DNA of 64,000 bases from Pleurodeles waltl (taxonomy: Eukaryota; Chordata; Amphibia; Caudata; Salamandridae): contig NC_090446.1 in NCBI RefSeq assembly GCF_031143425.1, forward strand, positions 653,873,717-653,937,716, given 5' to 3'. This document shows, piece after piece, positions 45,901 to 58,019 of the stretch. The notes under the pieces were generated by a model. It searched no databases, was not told the DNA's origin, and saw only the letters and a list, made by a program, of their open reading frames with translations. Every line of letters begins with the position of its first letter. Position 1 is the first letter of the stretch. The position numbers were made by a program, and so were the translations under genes.

Positions 45901-48900
45901 CTAACTATGGCCAGAGCTCAGCAAGCGGAAGCGTCTGCTAAGGGGTCTTCCCCCTCGCACACCAGATAACTCATTAATCATGGCACGCCAGAGCTCCAAG
46001 TCGCGGTCAGCATTCTCATCTACTCGAACCTTTCGTAGGCGACATTCTTCTGCGGTAGCCCATTCAGCCAAGTCACTCAGCCAGGCAGCACACAGCGGGG
46101 GTGCGGGCTAGCCCATCGGATCGCAATCCGCCTCTTCACCAAGATAAGCCCCAGCTGTGCAAATGTATACGCCATTTTACTACCCTTTTTAGGGACAGGG
46201 AGCAGGCCCAGCAAACAGCGTTTCATTGCTACCTGCACTCGCACAGCCGTCATCTTCTCAGTGCCTTCACTACCTGATGGCAAAAGAGTTGGTCAGAGCA
46301 ACAGACCCAGGCCATATGAGCAAATGAAGCAGACGGCGCCCCACAACGGCCACAGCTGTCAGGTCTTGAGGGGAATATTCTATGCAAGCGTGGATGTGTC
46401 AGGTATACTCTATGCAAGTAATAAAAGTGCGTCAACTAGTTGTGTCCCGCACCAGTGAACAGGGTCTATTCCATTCTCCATCCGTGATCGCCACTCCCAG
46501 GTCAGCTTCCCAGCAGCCCCTGCGTATCAGTTAGCCTGTCACCCTTGAGAGCTTTATAAGTTTGTGACAGGAGACCGTGGGGACTCTGTTCTTCCCTCGT
46601 AATGAACGTGTCATTGTGGTATAAGTCACCTGCATTATTACAACCCCCTGGGCGCCACTTCGCAAAATCCATCACCTCAGCGGCCTTGAGAAAGGGTCGG
46701 ATCCACCATAGTGGAAGCAGGCGTGCGTACGGGGCCCTGCGCAGAACCCGCACAACCGCACTCTCCCAAGCTCTCAATACCTGTACCGCCAAATAGGGGG
46801 CATCCTGCGGAACCCTAGAGCCACTCATTAGTATATGCGGGAGGTGCTCCGCACAGACAGAGCCAGCTAACAAATCCTTTTCCCAATTGGAAGTGTCCTC
46901 ACACCACCGGACTGCATACTGTAGTAACCCCACTAGGTAATATAAATAGAGGTCTGGCAGTCCCAGACCCCACTAACCAGGTCCAACATCAAGAGTTCCA
47001 TGTGGACTCTACATCTTTTGCCCGCCCAAACTAGAGATAATAGAACTGTATCCAGCTGCCGGAATAGCGATAGAGGAAGCTCACAGAGTGAATTCTGCAT
47101 AACATACAGACATCGAGGAAGAACGATCATTTTACTAAGTGCGATTCTACCCATAACCGATAATGGGAGAGAGGTCCAGAATTGAACAGAGGCACGGAGG
47201 CCCTCCAGTACTCTTCCCATGTTTAAAGTAAACTGCAATTGAAGAGAGTGCGTCACTTGAATGCCTAAATATAAAAAGGACTCAGTCTCCCAGGACAGAC
47301 CAAAACGGGGTAACACTGGCGCCGCCATCATCGACAGACCTGCCATTTGGAATAATACAGGTTTGTGCCTATTGTCTCGGAGGCCCGACACCTGCCCAAA
47401 AATGTACATCATAACCAACAAGAGGGGGACCGCTCGCTCCGGGTCTGTGACGTACACCAGGGCATCATCTGCATACAGTGATATTATATGCGTTCTCGTC
47501 CCCACACGGATGCCCTACCTATCCAGCCCAGACCGTAGTTGTATGGCCAGAGGCTCCATAGCAAACATGAACAGCGACAAGGGGCACCCCTGCTGTGTGC
47601 CTTGTTCGATAGTAAAGGACTCTGACACTATCGCCCACGTACGGACTCTCGCCCGAAGCGCTGTATACAAAAGACGCACCCAGGACAGAAAGACGGGGCC
47701 TATGCCCATCCTGCGCATCACCTCCCATAAGTATTCCCAGGATAAGGTGTCAAACGCTTTCTGCATATCAAGAACCACCAGGGCTGCGGGAAACGTGGAG
47801 TCACGGGTCTCGTGTAGTATATGTGTTAAGTGCTGTATATTCGTATGAGTCCCCCTCCCCGGTATAAATCCACATTGATCTCCCTGTACTAAATGTGTCA
47901 CCACTCGACTCAAACGAGAGGCCAAAACTTTAGCTAATAATTTAACATCAGCATTTAGCATGGATAACGGTCTATAGGAGCCCTGGTCGTCAGCTACCTT
48001 CCCAGGTTTCAGTAGCATGACTATCAATGCTTCCCGCATATTCTCCGGGAGAAGGCCCTCACTATGCACCTCATGAAGTATTTCCAACAGTTGCGGCAGA
48101 ATCATAGTGGGATAGGTTCGGTAAAATTCGACTGGTAGCCCTTCAGGACCAGGCGCTTTCCCGGACGCCATACCTCCCAACGCCTCCACCAGGTCGTCCA
48201 AAGACCCCTCCCCCTCCAATTCCTCTGTCTGGGCCTCTGTAAGGCAAGGCATCCGGAGACCATCCAAGTACTCCTGTATCCGGGTCACACCTACACCACA
48301 TGGTGTGGCATAAATATTCTGCAGGTGCTCTCGCAGGTGCGAATTCACCCGTAGCTGTCCTAAAATGTTTTCTCCAGTGGGACCGCGGAGTATCTGGATG
48401 ATGGGAATGGGCGCTCCCGCTGGAGGAGCCAAGCCAACATACCCCCCGAGAGGTCCCCCTCCCAAAACAGCCGCTGCCTATAATTCCGGCAGACATAATT
48501 ATCCAGTCTATCCCAGAGGTCTACAATTCTTCCTTGCACCTCAAGAAAATCCGACTCCGACGCGTCGCCGTTATCTACTTGGCGCTGTAAGGCTGCCAAT
48601 ACGTCTTCCTGTTGCGTGAGCTCCTGGTCCAAGCGCTTCCTGATACCATACGTTTGACTGAGGATTTCCCCTACTACTTTCAGTGCTTCCCATTCGATGC
48701 CTCGGGCCGTAGCCGTACCCCAATTTGTACTAAAATAAGCATTCAGCACACCTTGAAGGTCTTGTTTATATTCAGGATCACATAGTAGGTCAGGCCGCAG
48801 ACGCCACAGGGGGATCACAGGCTTGGGTATGTGTGTTTTGCATTCCAAAAGAAGAGGGGCATGATCCAGTAAGAACCGGACCTGATAAACAACTCGGCGG

Positions 48901-49540
48901 ACATCAAGTGATCTGTCATTGGCAAGGAGAAATCTATCCAGGCGGCTGTGAGCCCCATGAGTGGGTGTGTAACACGGAAATATTTTAGAGGTGGGGTACA
49001 TTTCTCTCCACACATCTACAAAGTGTAAATTCCTCATACCATTCCTCAATTTGGCAGTCATGTGCGACTTAGTGTTCATCTTTGGCGGCTCCCTATCTAG
49101 TACTCCGTCTAGGACACAAATAAAATCACCATCCCACAAAATGGGCATCCCAGTGTAAGATATTAATTCCTGTTCGAGCTAATGATAGAACCCCACATCA
49201 TCAGTGTTAGGGGCATAAATATTCGAAAGGCAGAGCTCCCGGCTATCTAATACACCGTGTAAGAATATGTATCGGCCTTCCAGATCCGCTTTTAGACTTC
49301 TTAACGTAAAGGGAGTCCCATGAGCAATCCAAACAGAAACCCCCGTTGCCGAATAAAACTGCCCCCTCCCCTTTTTCTGCACTTTTTGCGCTTCATTTTC
49401 TACCAAATAAGTCTCTTGTAGTAGAGCAAGATGTACGCCAAGCTGCTTAAGCTATGTATGTACTCTGCAGCTCTTTACAAAGGAATTCAATACTCTAACA
49501 TTCCATGTAACTATGCGTGTCGGCTACCCACCATATTCTG
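45901..49540 (-). pseudogene. LINE ORF2 remnant (endonuclease, reverse transcriptase, C-terminal Cys motif)
   Basis: The endonuclease starts near 49530 (VTWNVRVLNS, then LLQETYL, NIYAPN and SRLDRFLL; catalytic His near DHAPL at 48860). RT follows: GKAPGPEGLPVEFY (about 48150), SYRPLSMLNADVKLLAK (about 47960), GFIPGRGTHTN, VLDMQKAFDTLSWEY (about 47760) and GTQQGCPLS. A TAG at 47515-47517 precedes the catalytic LYADDALVYV (about 47475). A frameshift near 46930 separates the C-terminal part, with CGRCGAP...HMAW (about 46360-46310) and VKRRIAIRW. The final stop is TAG at 45903-45901. Roughly 1,200 codons, a usual length for L1 ORF2. Several stops and frame changes make it dead. Confidence 0.85.
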
Positions 49541-50148
49541 TTCCACTCCTCCTGGTCCACTACAGTACTCGACCGCCCCCTCCCCACCCACATGCAGCCC
49601 CCTCAACACCGCCCCCCGGCACGGCGCATGCGCAACCTGATGATCCAATGCCTTCTCAACAGGAGAATGCCCACAGTGCTCACAGTGTCAAAAACAGAAT
49701 GCCAATTCCAACTAGAACCCACATAACACTCCCCCATCCCACCCCGGGTAAACACCTCCCGCAACTAGTGTCTGCCCAATCATGTGTGTACCCCGCTATC
49801 ACTTCTAGTGCCCAGAAGTGGGGAACAATCGCTGCTCCCGCTCGATAGCCAGATTCAGATCCGGACTATGCTGCAACACTCCCAGCACACACCAATCATC
49901 CGGCCCGCACACACACTGTTCCCAAAAAGTGAACTAACAACGGGGGTTCACAGGCCCATCACTCCGCCACGGCCCCAGTCCAACCGCGATCCCGGACCCC
50001 CGAATCCCCAGCACCTAATGGCATCAGTAGACAGGAGAGAGAGAAAGGGCCAGAGGGCAAGAGGAGAGCCAACAGAGGGAAGACCCTGAGCATCGACCCA
50101 GAACCAAAGTACTTGACTCCAACCACAACGGAAGTTCCAGTGAATCAT

Positions 50149-51267
50149 TCAGGTGACCTCAGCTTCCCCTTCTGGAGACAAACCACCCGTGATACAGGGA
50201 GATCTGGAGTGCAAGGACGCCTTCGACGTGACAGGTTGTACCAACAGTTTAGCCTCCTCACGCTCCCGTCTCCTATGCTCAGGACTCAGAGTACCATCCA
50301 AGCAAACAATCACTCGGCTTCCACGGCCGGCACAATGGCGTCTGGTACTTCTGCGTGCTGCAGAATGCACTTCCGTTGTCCCTCGGGGTCTCCCGCCACT
50401 CACTCCCTGTAGGGATTCCGGGGTTCCTGTCCCATCATTCCGCTCCAACCAGTCCCACGCTGCTTCAGGAGACTGAAAGAAATGTGAGCGGCCCGCATGA
50501 AGAACCTTCAACTTGGCTGGATACAACAACATATAAGTATAGCCCATGTCTTTTAGCTTACGTTTAGCACCAGCATCTGACTGTCTTTGGAGCTGCACCG
50601 CCCTGGTGTAGTCAGAAAAAAAAAGCGGATAGTGTGAATCTCAAATATAGGATCTCCATGTTTGCGCACCGCCTGCAAAATTGCAATAACGGTCTCTATA
50701 GTTAAGGACCTTGGCTATGATCATTCGTGGATGGGCCCCCGGCGGTGCTAAGGCCCTGTGTGCATGCTCCACCACAAACACAGCCGACAAGGGGGCATCA
50801 GGCAACGATTTATGGATCCAGTCCTCTAGGAAGGCCTCAACATTCGCCCCCTCTACTCCTTCGGGGAAGCCCACTATACAGAGGTTACAACGCCTGGCCC
50901 TACCCTCCGCATCCTCGACACGTGCTTCCAGTTTGCACGTTTTAGCTTTGAGGATGGCCACCGAGGCCTATAGCATGTCCACATCAGACTGCATGCATGT
51001 CACTTGTTGCTCAGTGGCCACAGATCATCCTGCCACTATCCGCAAATCGGCTCTCATTAGGTTGACATCTACTGCAATGGCCGCAATCTGAGTTTGCGTT
51101 GCCTGACTAGATGACTCAATAGCAGCCAGGATTTGCGCCCCAGTGGGCTCTGCTCCCTTCTCCTAGGGGCCAGGGGGATCTTTTTGCAGACTCGCTCCTG
51201 AACTCTGCGCTGTGTTTTGATCCATCCGTGTTTGCTGCGTTCCCTTATTCTCTCTGTCCTTGCCCAT
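50149..51267 (-). pseudogene. LINE ORF1 remnant (coiled coil, RRM, C-terminal domain)
   Basis: Starts at ATG 51267 (MGKDRENKGTQQ). Heptad-rich segments follow (ILAAIESSSQATQTQIAA; KLEARVEDAEGR), then CNLCIVGFPEGVEG, which opens the RRM of L1 ORF1 proteins, FVVEHAHRALAPP, and finally YPAKLKVLHAGRSHFFQSP of the C-terminal domain. At least two in-frame stops lie in the coiled-coil part and one frame change near 50640. ORF1p would trimerise and bind the LINE RNA. Confidence 0.82.
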
Positions 51268-52114
51268 GGTGCACACTTGATGAAGCACCTGCTACAAGCG
51301 AATACTCCCAATGCCGTGCACCACACTTCCACGCGCAGTGCAAGTGGTCGAACTCCGTGCCCTCACCACCGCTTGGTCTCTAACTGCCTCACCCTCACAG
51401 GACCACTTCAGGGCGAACACTGGCACAGGCAGTAGCTGCGCATGCGTCGATCTCGGCTCAGTGTGGCCGTCCCACAACCAGCCAGTCTCTCACTCCAGGA
51501 GCCGGGCAACACAGGGCCACCCAAACAGAACACCGCCGTAGGAGGGGTACACCCCCAGAACTAGCTCAGCGACAGTCCCCAACTACCTTAGTAGGTTCAG
51601 TGCAGTTCCGTACGTCTCCGGCAACCCGAGCGCCCCTCCTCAGCAGGCCAATGAACGACACCCTGCAGCGTCCAATTCACCTTGATGGGCCTCCAGGCCT
51701 GTGGGAGGGCTCACCTCCGGCTCCATGCAGGGGGAGGGGGGTGCGGCGCCAAAGCAGAACTGGGTCCATACCATGAAGGCCCCTCGGACAGGCCCCTAGG
51801 TTGCGCCTCACCACTGCTTCAATCAGTCGACTTTGACTGATTTTCGGATTGCACACGCGATTGCGGCTGCCATCTTGGGGTCAGGCGCTCTTCACACGGG
51901 CTCCCCCGCGGGGCTATCGCGGCACCTGCTACCGGTTTTTGGTTCTCCTCTCAGCCTCCCCTCCATCCCAGGGGCCTTCAGGACCCGTCTGCTGGGTTTG
52001 CAGGGACCCAGGGCGGCAGGATCGTGCAGGATGCCGGATTGGGGTTGGGAGCACTCCTCTAGTGCTGCCGGTTGGCCATCTTGCCGGCCACGCCCCCGTC
52101 ACATTAGTATTTTT

Positions 52115-52495
52115 AAGATAGTTTAATTGACCTAAATCATTTGTTTTTGGCACTAGCTGTCAATTTCCCTGTTTATTCATGTAGGTATAGATTGGGTGAA
52201 GAAAGTGTCTCCAGGCACCCTATAAACCACAGCTTTCTTGGAAGAATAATCATGTGGTGGAAAACGGTCTTGAAAAGATGGCCACTCAGGCCCCTGTTCA
52301 TGTCCAAAGTGGTACATCTGCGCCCATTGATGTAAGGCTTTTTACAGGCGCAAATTTACTACTTTTTACAATTCACCAACATTCCCTGCGGCATGGCTAA
52401 AAAGCTGTACCAGACACCGTTTTCTATGTGTACTTCTAGGAATGTCGTGTGATATTTTCCCAGTGAGGTGTTAGAAGTTGAAGACCCAGTAGAAA

Positions 52496-52561
<66 letters not shown>

Positions 52562-53856
52562 TTTCTACTGGGTCTTCAATTGTTTTTTTTGATGATTGTT
52601 ACCCTCCATGGAAACCATTAGAGAAATGGTCTTGAATATTTTAGGAAGAACTTAGGATAATATCTGGAGATGTAGTGAAAATCTGGAAATCCCGTTGACA
52701 AATGCTTAGCTTTGTTGTAGGAGAAACCTGATAACCATAGAGCAGTAAACTGGTATCCAATATTATCAGAGCAATAGGAAATCTATATCTCCAGGAATCA
52801 TTCAGTCTTTCACTTTGCCCATCTGTATGTGAATGGTAGCTGGAAGAGAGATTAGCATCAAACCAATATAAAAAGAACACAAAATCTGGTATGTTAATTG
52901 TGGTTCACTGCCTAAAATCACCCGTGAATGTTGTCCATGTAGCGATACCACTTGGGCCTGAATAAGTCTTGTACAATAAATGAGGTATGGCAAAATTGCA
53001 CCTGATTATACTGTTACAGGCAAGTGAAACTGGCCGACGATCCATACAGATCGCTTGAGTACAAGTCTTTTCAGGGCTCCGCGGACACAAGTTTACTGCA
53101 TGCAATTTTAAGACAAGTGGAAAAATCATATGCATTTTTTACAGCTTGTTAGATTGCATAGAGGCAGGGCATGAGAAAAAAAAAATGCAATGACAGGAAA
53201 TCACATCAACACTGTCATATTAGAGTGACAAAACAACATTGGTGAGCATTCTTTTTGGGATACAACCGGAAATAGTATCCTGCTACTTTTGGGCTATGTT
53301 TTGCAAAACATCAGTCTGTTTGTGGTATTTCAATCCATGGGAAAAGTATAAGCAATTTAGAAAAAAAGCTTACAATATTTTTCTATTGGAAAATTTCATA
53401 TGGAATCTAATTATTAGGTTGCATAGTGCTAGAGCAGATGTAACACATGATAAACTCACATAGAATACACTGTAACAATGCAATAAATTTGCAAAGTATT
53501 GTTTAGTTATGTCTTTAACCCCATAACATGAGGAATTACCTTATTACTGTATGGGTCCTTTTATCTGGCGGTCAAACCACACATAATTTGCCATTCTATG
53601 CATTTTTTCAGCACACTTTAACAACCTGCTCCGAACAGGTGGTAAATGTATGCAGGGGCTAATGTAAGGGGCGGGTGGTGAGGTAGCTGGTGGAGGGGGT
53701 TGAAGAGGCAAGTTGAAGTATTTTTAAAACAGGGTGAAGAATTTAATACTACCTCGTTAGAGAAAAAGTGCTGCAGCCAAAGTCCCAGGTGATTTTTGTG
53801 GCAGAAAAAACTGGATTTGTTTCTCCCGCACCCGCTAAATGGTTGCTGAAAACAGT
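52115..53856. other. Host spacer between the LINE and H5
   Basis: AT-rich DNA with one striking palindrome (52478-52579) and no supportable gene. 53854-53856 (AGT) is the left target duplication of H5. Confidence 0.5.
52478..52579. repeat. 102-bp perfect palindrome with (TA)32 core
   Basis: 19-bp arms (ttgaagacccagtagaaag at 52478-52496; its exact reverse complement at 52561-52579) enclose 64 bases of pure TA (52497-52560). The whole 102 bases can form one hairpin or cruciform. No coding content. Confidence 0.95.
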
Positions 53857-54436
53857 GGCCATCATTACCACCCTGGTGGTAAATGCCATCTACCGCCGTG
53901 CTGACGGCCGCCAACATACCGTGCCCGCGGCGGTATTCTGCTACGGGTATTAATGACCCACACTGAGAAATTCACCACTATACAGGCACCCACACAAGTC
54001 CACCACACCAAGGTTCAGTGATAAACTGGTGAAATCCAAACCCACACCATTACGCCAACAGGAATACGCCCACAGTATCATGACCCACGAATCACCGCTG
54101 CGGTCTTTCAACCGCAGTTAACCATTGGCGGTACACACCGCCGTGCTCAAAATACACACACACTTACAAAGCTACACCACATTGGACAATTCAAACCACA
54201 CACACCTGACACACGTACACACGACACACCCACACCACTATAAAACACACACCTACATTACCCACAACCCCTTCCACGAAAAAATAAATATTGCTTACTG
54301 AGAGAGACACAAGGCAGGAGCACCCACTCAATCAGAGGCACAGAACGCCATCACCCATACACCATCCACGCAACTCACACCACACATCCCAGCACATCAC
54401 CCCACACACCCTCACACATTTACTCACACCACAACC

Positions 54437-55963
54437 ATGGTACCCCAAAGACACCCCAGGTTGTCAGAGGAGGAGCTAAGGGTCATGGTGGAGGAATCAT
54501 CCGGTTAGAGCCACAGCTATTCGGATCACAGGTGCAGCAGACGTCCATTGCTAGGAAGATGGAGCTATGGCGGAGAATCGTGGACAGGGTCAATGCCGTG
54601 GGACAGCACCCCAGAACAAGGGATGACATCAGGAAGAGGTGGAGCGACCTACGGGGGAAGGTGCTTTCTGTGGTGGCAAGACACCAGATAGCATTACAGA
54701 GAACTGGCGGTGGACCACCACCACCTCCTCCCCTACAACTAACAACATGGGAGGAGCAAGTCTTGGCGATCATGCATCCTGAGGGCCTCGCAGGAGTAGC
54801 AGGTGGACTGGACTCTGGTAAGTCAATTCCTTACTAATTTATCCCCCCCTATCTGTATGCCATCACAACCCCCTACCTCTACCCTCACCCCATCACTCCA
54901 CCACCTCATACATACCCCACTATCACAACCCACCCATCCCAATACCAAGCCCTGCATGCAACACCAATGCATGGACCCCCATCACAGACCTGCATGGACA
55001 CCCATCACCACAGCATGCCCATTACAGAGACTCACCCAGCCCACAAAATCACCACTCACACAAGGCCAAGCTGACATGGAAATCACACCCATACAGGGAA
55101 ACACACCCATGCACAAGATGGCACACACAGATACATTAACACTGCATGTGCATCCCTACAGGACCCCTCCTCAACGTCACCGGAGAGGAGGTGCCAGCTA
55201 CATCCAGTCCCCCCCGAAGAGGCCCACAGTGACGACAGCAGCTCTGGACGCCTAGATCAGAATGGCCCATCAGGGACCTCTGGACAGTCGGTTCCCCTGC
55301 CACAGTCCCAAACCACCACAGAGCCTCCCCCATCAGGAAACACCAGCACTGCACCCACCCAGTGGACCCATGCCACTGTCCCCAGGACATGTCAGTCAGC
55401 AGTGTATCCACCACTACAGGGACCCCAGGCAACCCCACAAACCCAGGACTATCAGGGACCTGGGGTCAGTGGCAGTGGGCACACGGTTCAGGGGACAGAG
55501 GCACAGGACAACAGGGAAACTGGGAGGACTGCTGTGCAACAGGGGGAGGACAGGCCCAGGGAACCCACTCTCCGACATCCTGAGAGCATACCACCATTCC
55601 CAGGAGACCATGGGCCAGATACTGGCCAAGCTGCAGGAGACCCAGCGGCTGCAGGAGGGACAGTACCTGGGGATCAGGGATGACCTAACAAACATCTACA
55701 CCATCCTGGTCACCAATGCAGGGGTGCTGGCTGACATGGCCAAGACCATGTGGGAGGCAGTGGCACAACAACGGCCCCCTGACGCTAGCCAAACCGATGA
55801 ACAGCATTCCACCGCTGCCGGCGCTAGTGGACAGGGGGCACCGCCACAGAAACAGCAGGCCACCAGCACCCCACCCCCTGCAGAAGGAGAACCACCTCGC
55901 AAATGGTCCCTGCGATGCAGACAGAAGCCAGAGAACATTGCCAAGACCCCCGCCAGGAAATAA
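54437..55963 (+). pseudogene. Gene A, Myb/SANT-like protein, frameshifted (H5)
   Basis: Exon 1 is 54437-54817 (donor ctctg|gtaagt); exon 2 starts at 55162 after ctacag. The frame breaks in the first SANT helix (gaggaatcatccgg near 54493 has lost bases relative to H3) and again near 55575. The rest of SANT (IARKMELWRRIVDRVNAV; IRKRWSDLRGK) and the helical segment (from about 55590) are clear in shifted frames. The C-terminus differs, ending NIAKTPARK by reading past the usual stop. Confidence 0.8.
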
Positions 55964-57729
55964 GACTCTCCTGATTGTCACCCTTCTGTGCCACTGTCAC
56001 CCTGTCCACCTTGAACTGCCATTTCTCCACTTCCCATGCCCATTTGGACAATGTACATGTGATACCAAGAGACTGGACTCTACCCTGGACTTTCCTCCAC
56101 CATCAGCCCAGCCCATTGCACATCCCCCTATACTTATGAGCACTTAAATAAACACCCTTGGAACAAATACAAATCTATAGTCTGTCAAATGATTCACAAA
56201 TCTATTCGTAAAACTTTATCAAAGCATTGCAACTCAAATGTACAGTGAAATATACATTGGAATGACCTTTGGATGGGCAGCAGTACACATAGCAGTACAC
56301 ATAGCAGGAGCCACAGTGGGGCACAAAGATCTGAAAATAGAGATGCCAAAGGGTACAGTCAGTGGCCATAGACATAGGGTAAGAGGCTGCCTTATACAAT
56401 GTCCAACAGATAACTGAAATGTAAAGTGAACGTACAATGTCTTACCTGTGTCTCACTGGAAGTATTGCTGAATTATGTTGCTCCTGTTGCCAACATCTTC
56501 TTCCTCTGCCTCCTCTTCTTCACTGTCCACAGGCTCCACCGCTGCCACAAGACCATCTCCAGGCACATCCTCCTGCAGAAAAGGCATCTGGCGTCTCAAG
56601 GCCAGGTTGTGCAAAATGCAACATGCAACGATAATCTGGCACACCTTCTTGGGTGAGTATGGAAACACCGGAACCTGGCCTTCAGGAGGCCGAAGGTCCT
56701 TTCTATAATCCTCCTTGTACGCCTATGTGCCTCATTGTAACGTTCCTCTGGCTTTGTCCTGGGATTCCTCACTGGGGTCAGTAGCCATGAGAGGTTGGGG
56801 TAACCAGAGTCACCTGCAAATATCGAGGGATACCTGTTAGCCACACACTCACCCTTAGGGACAATTCCATACCCATACACCAATATATACTGGGTTGTGA
56901 CCTTAGGCTCACCTATTAGCCATACCTGGTGCCTCTGGAGTTGGCCCATCGCATATGGGATGCTTCTATTCCTCAAGATAAAGGTGTCATGCATCGAGAA
57001 AGGGTATTTGGCATTCACATGGGAGATGTACTGGTCCGCCAAACACACCATCTGCACATTCAGAGAGTGATAGCTTTTTCTATTCCTGAAAACTTGCTCA
57101 TTTCTCCAGGGGTGGGGGGGGGACACAAGTGCCACATGTGTACCATCAATGGCACCAATGATGTTGGGGATCTGACACAGGGCATAAAAGTCAGCTTTCA
57201 CTGTGGTCAAATCCTCCACCTGGGGGAACACGATGTAGCTGCCCATGTGTTTCAGCAGGGCTAACAACACTCTTGTCAACACGTTAGAGAACATTGGTTG
57301 AGACATCCCTGATGCCTTGGCCACTATTGTTTGAAAGGAACCATTTGCCAGGAAATGGAGCACTGACAGGACTTGCACTAGAGGGGGGATACCAGTGGGC
57401 TGCCGGATAGCTGACATCAGGTCTGGCTCCAATTGGGCACACAGTTCCTGGATTGTGGCACGATCAAGTCTTTAGGTAATGATAATGTGTCTGTCCTCCA
57501 TTGTTGCAAGGTCCACCAGGGGTCTGTACACCGTAGGATGCCGCCATCTCATATTCAGCCTCAGCGGTGGAAGCCTATGAAGGAAAACGGTGAGCAGAGG
57601 GTCATATTCACATATCTATTGCACTTTTTCTGATTTCTTTACTTTACAGAAACAAAACGTGAATCAAAAAATCAGTTGCTGTGCCAATGTCTGCTGTGAC
57701 GCAGTTAGGTGTCATGCCCTGTGGCCCCC

Positions 57730-57935
57730 CGAAATGGCGAATTCCTGACCTGTGAGGAGGGACAAGTGGAAATGAGGTAATTGTGCTGGCGTTGTGCGCC
57801 GTCGCGGTAGGCGGTCGATTACCGCCACGCAACTTCACATTGGTTATCATTGCACCCTATGGGTTCCAGGAGCCAATGGCGATGTACGCCGGCGGTGACG
57901 GTACGCACCGCTGTGGACGTCACCGCCATTTTCTA
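57730..57935 (+). promoter_or_regulatory. Central promoter region of gene C, H5
   Basis: Gaaatggcga near 57731, attgg near 57839, ccaat near 57873 and ggcggt/accgcc motifs; weaker than in H1 and H4, fitting the greater decay of this copy. Confidence 0.45.
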
Positions 57936-58019
57936 TCTAATCACTCACTTGCTACCTGGCCTTCAACAGGAGAGGACCTACACTGCAAGTGCTGTTTTGA
58001 TCTGTGTCTGGAGGCGACA

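Larger units (their letters stand above)
45342..52097 (-). mobile_element. Near full-length L1-clade LINE (6.8 kb)
   Basis: On the minus strand, with its 3' end at 45342 (short A run, AATAAA-like motif) and GC-rich 5' end at 52097. The flanks gtcacattaatattttt (45325-45341) and gtcacattagtattttt (52098-52114) are a 17-bp target duplication with one difference. ORF1 and ORF2 remnants are in the right order. The 5' end carries a CAAGATGGCC motif. Stops and frameshifts in both ORFs make it inactive. Confidence 0.9.

Noticed and set aside
52497..52560. TA run as a replication origin
   Set aside because: A simple dinucleotide repeat in a palindrome gives no evidence for origin function in a vertebrate.
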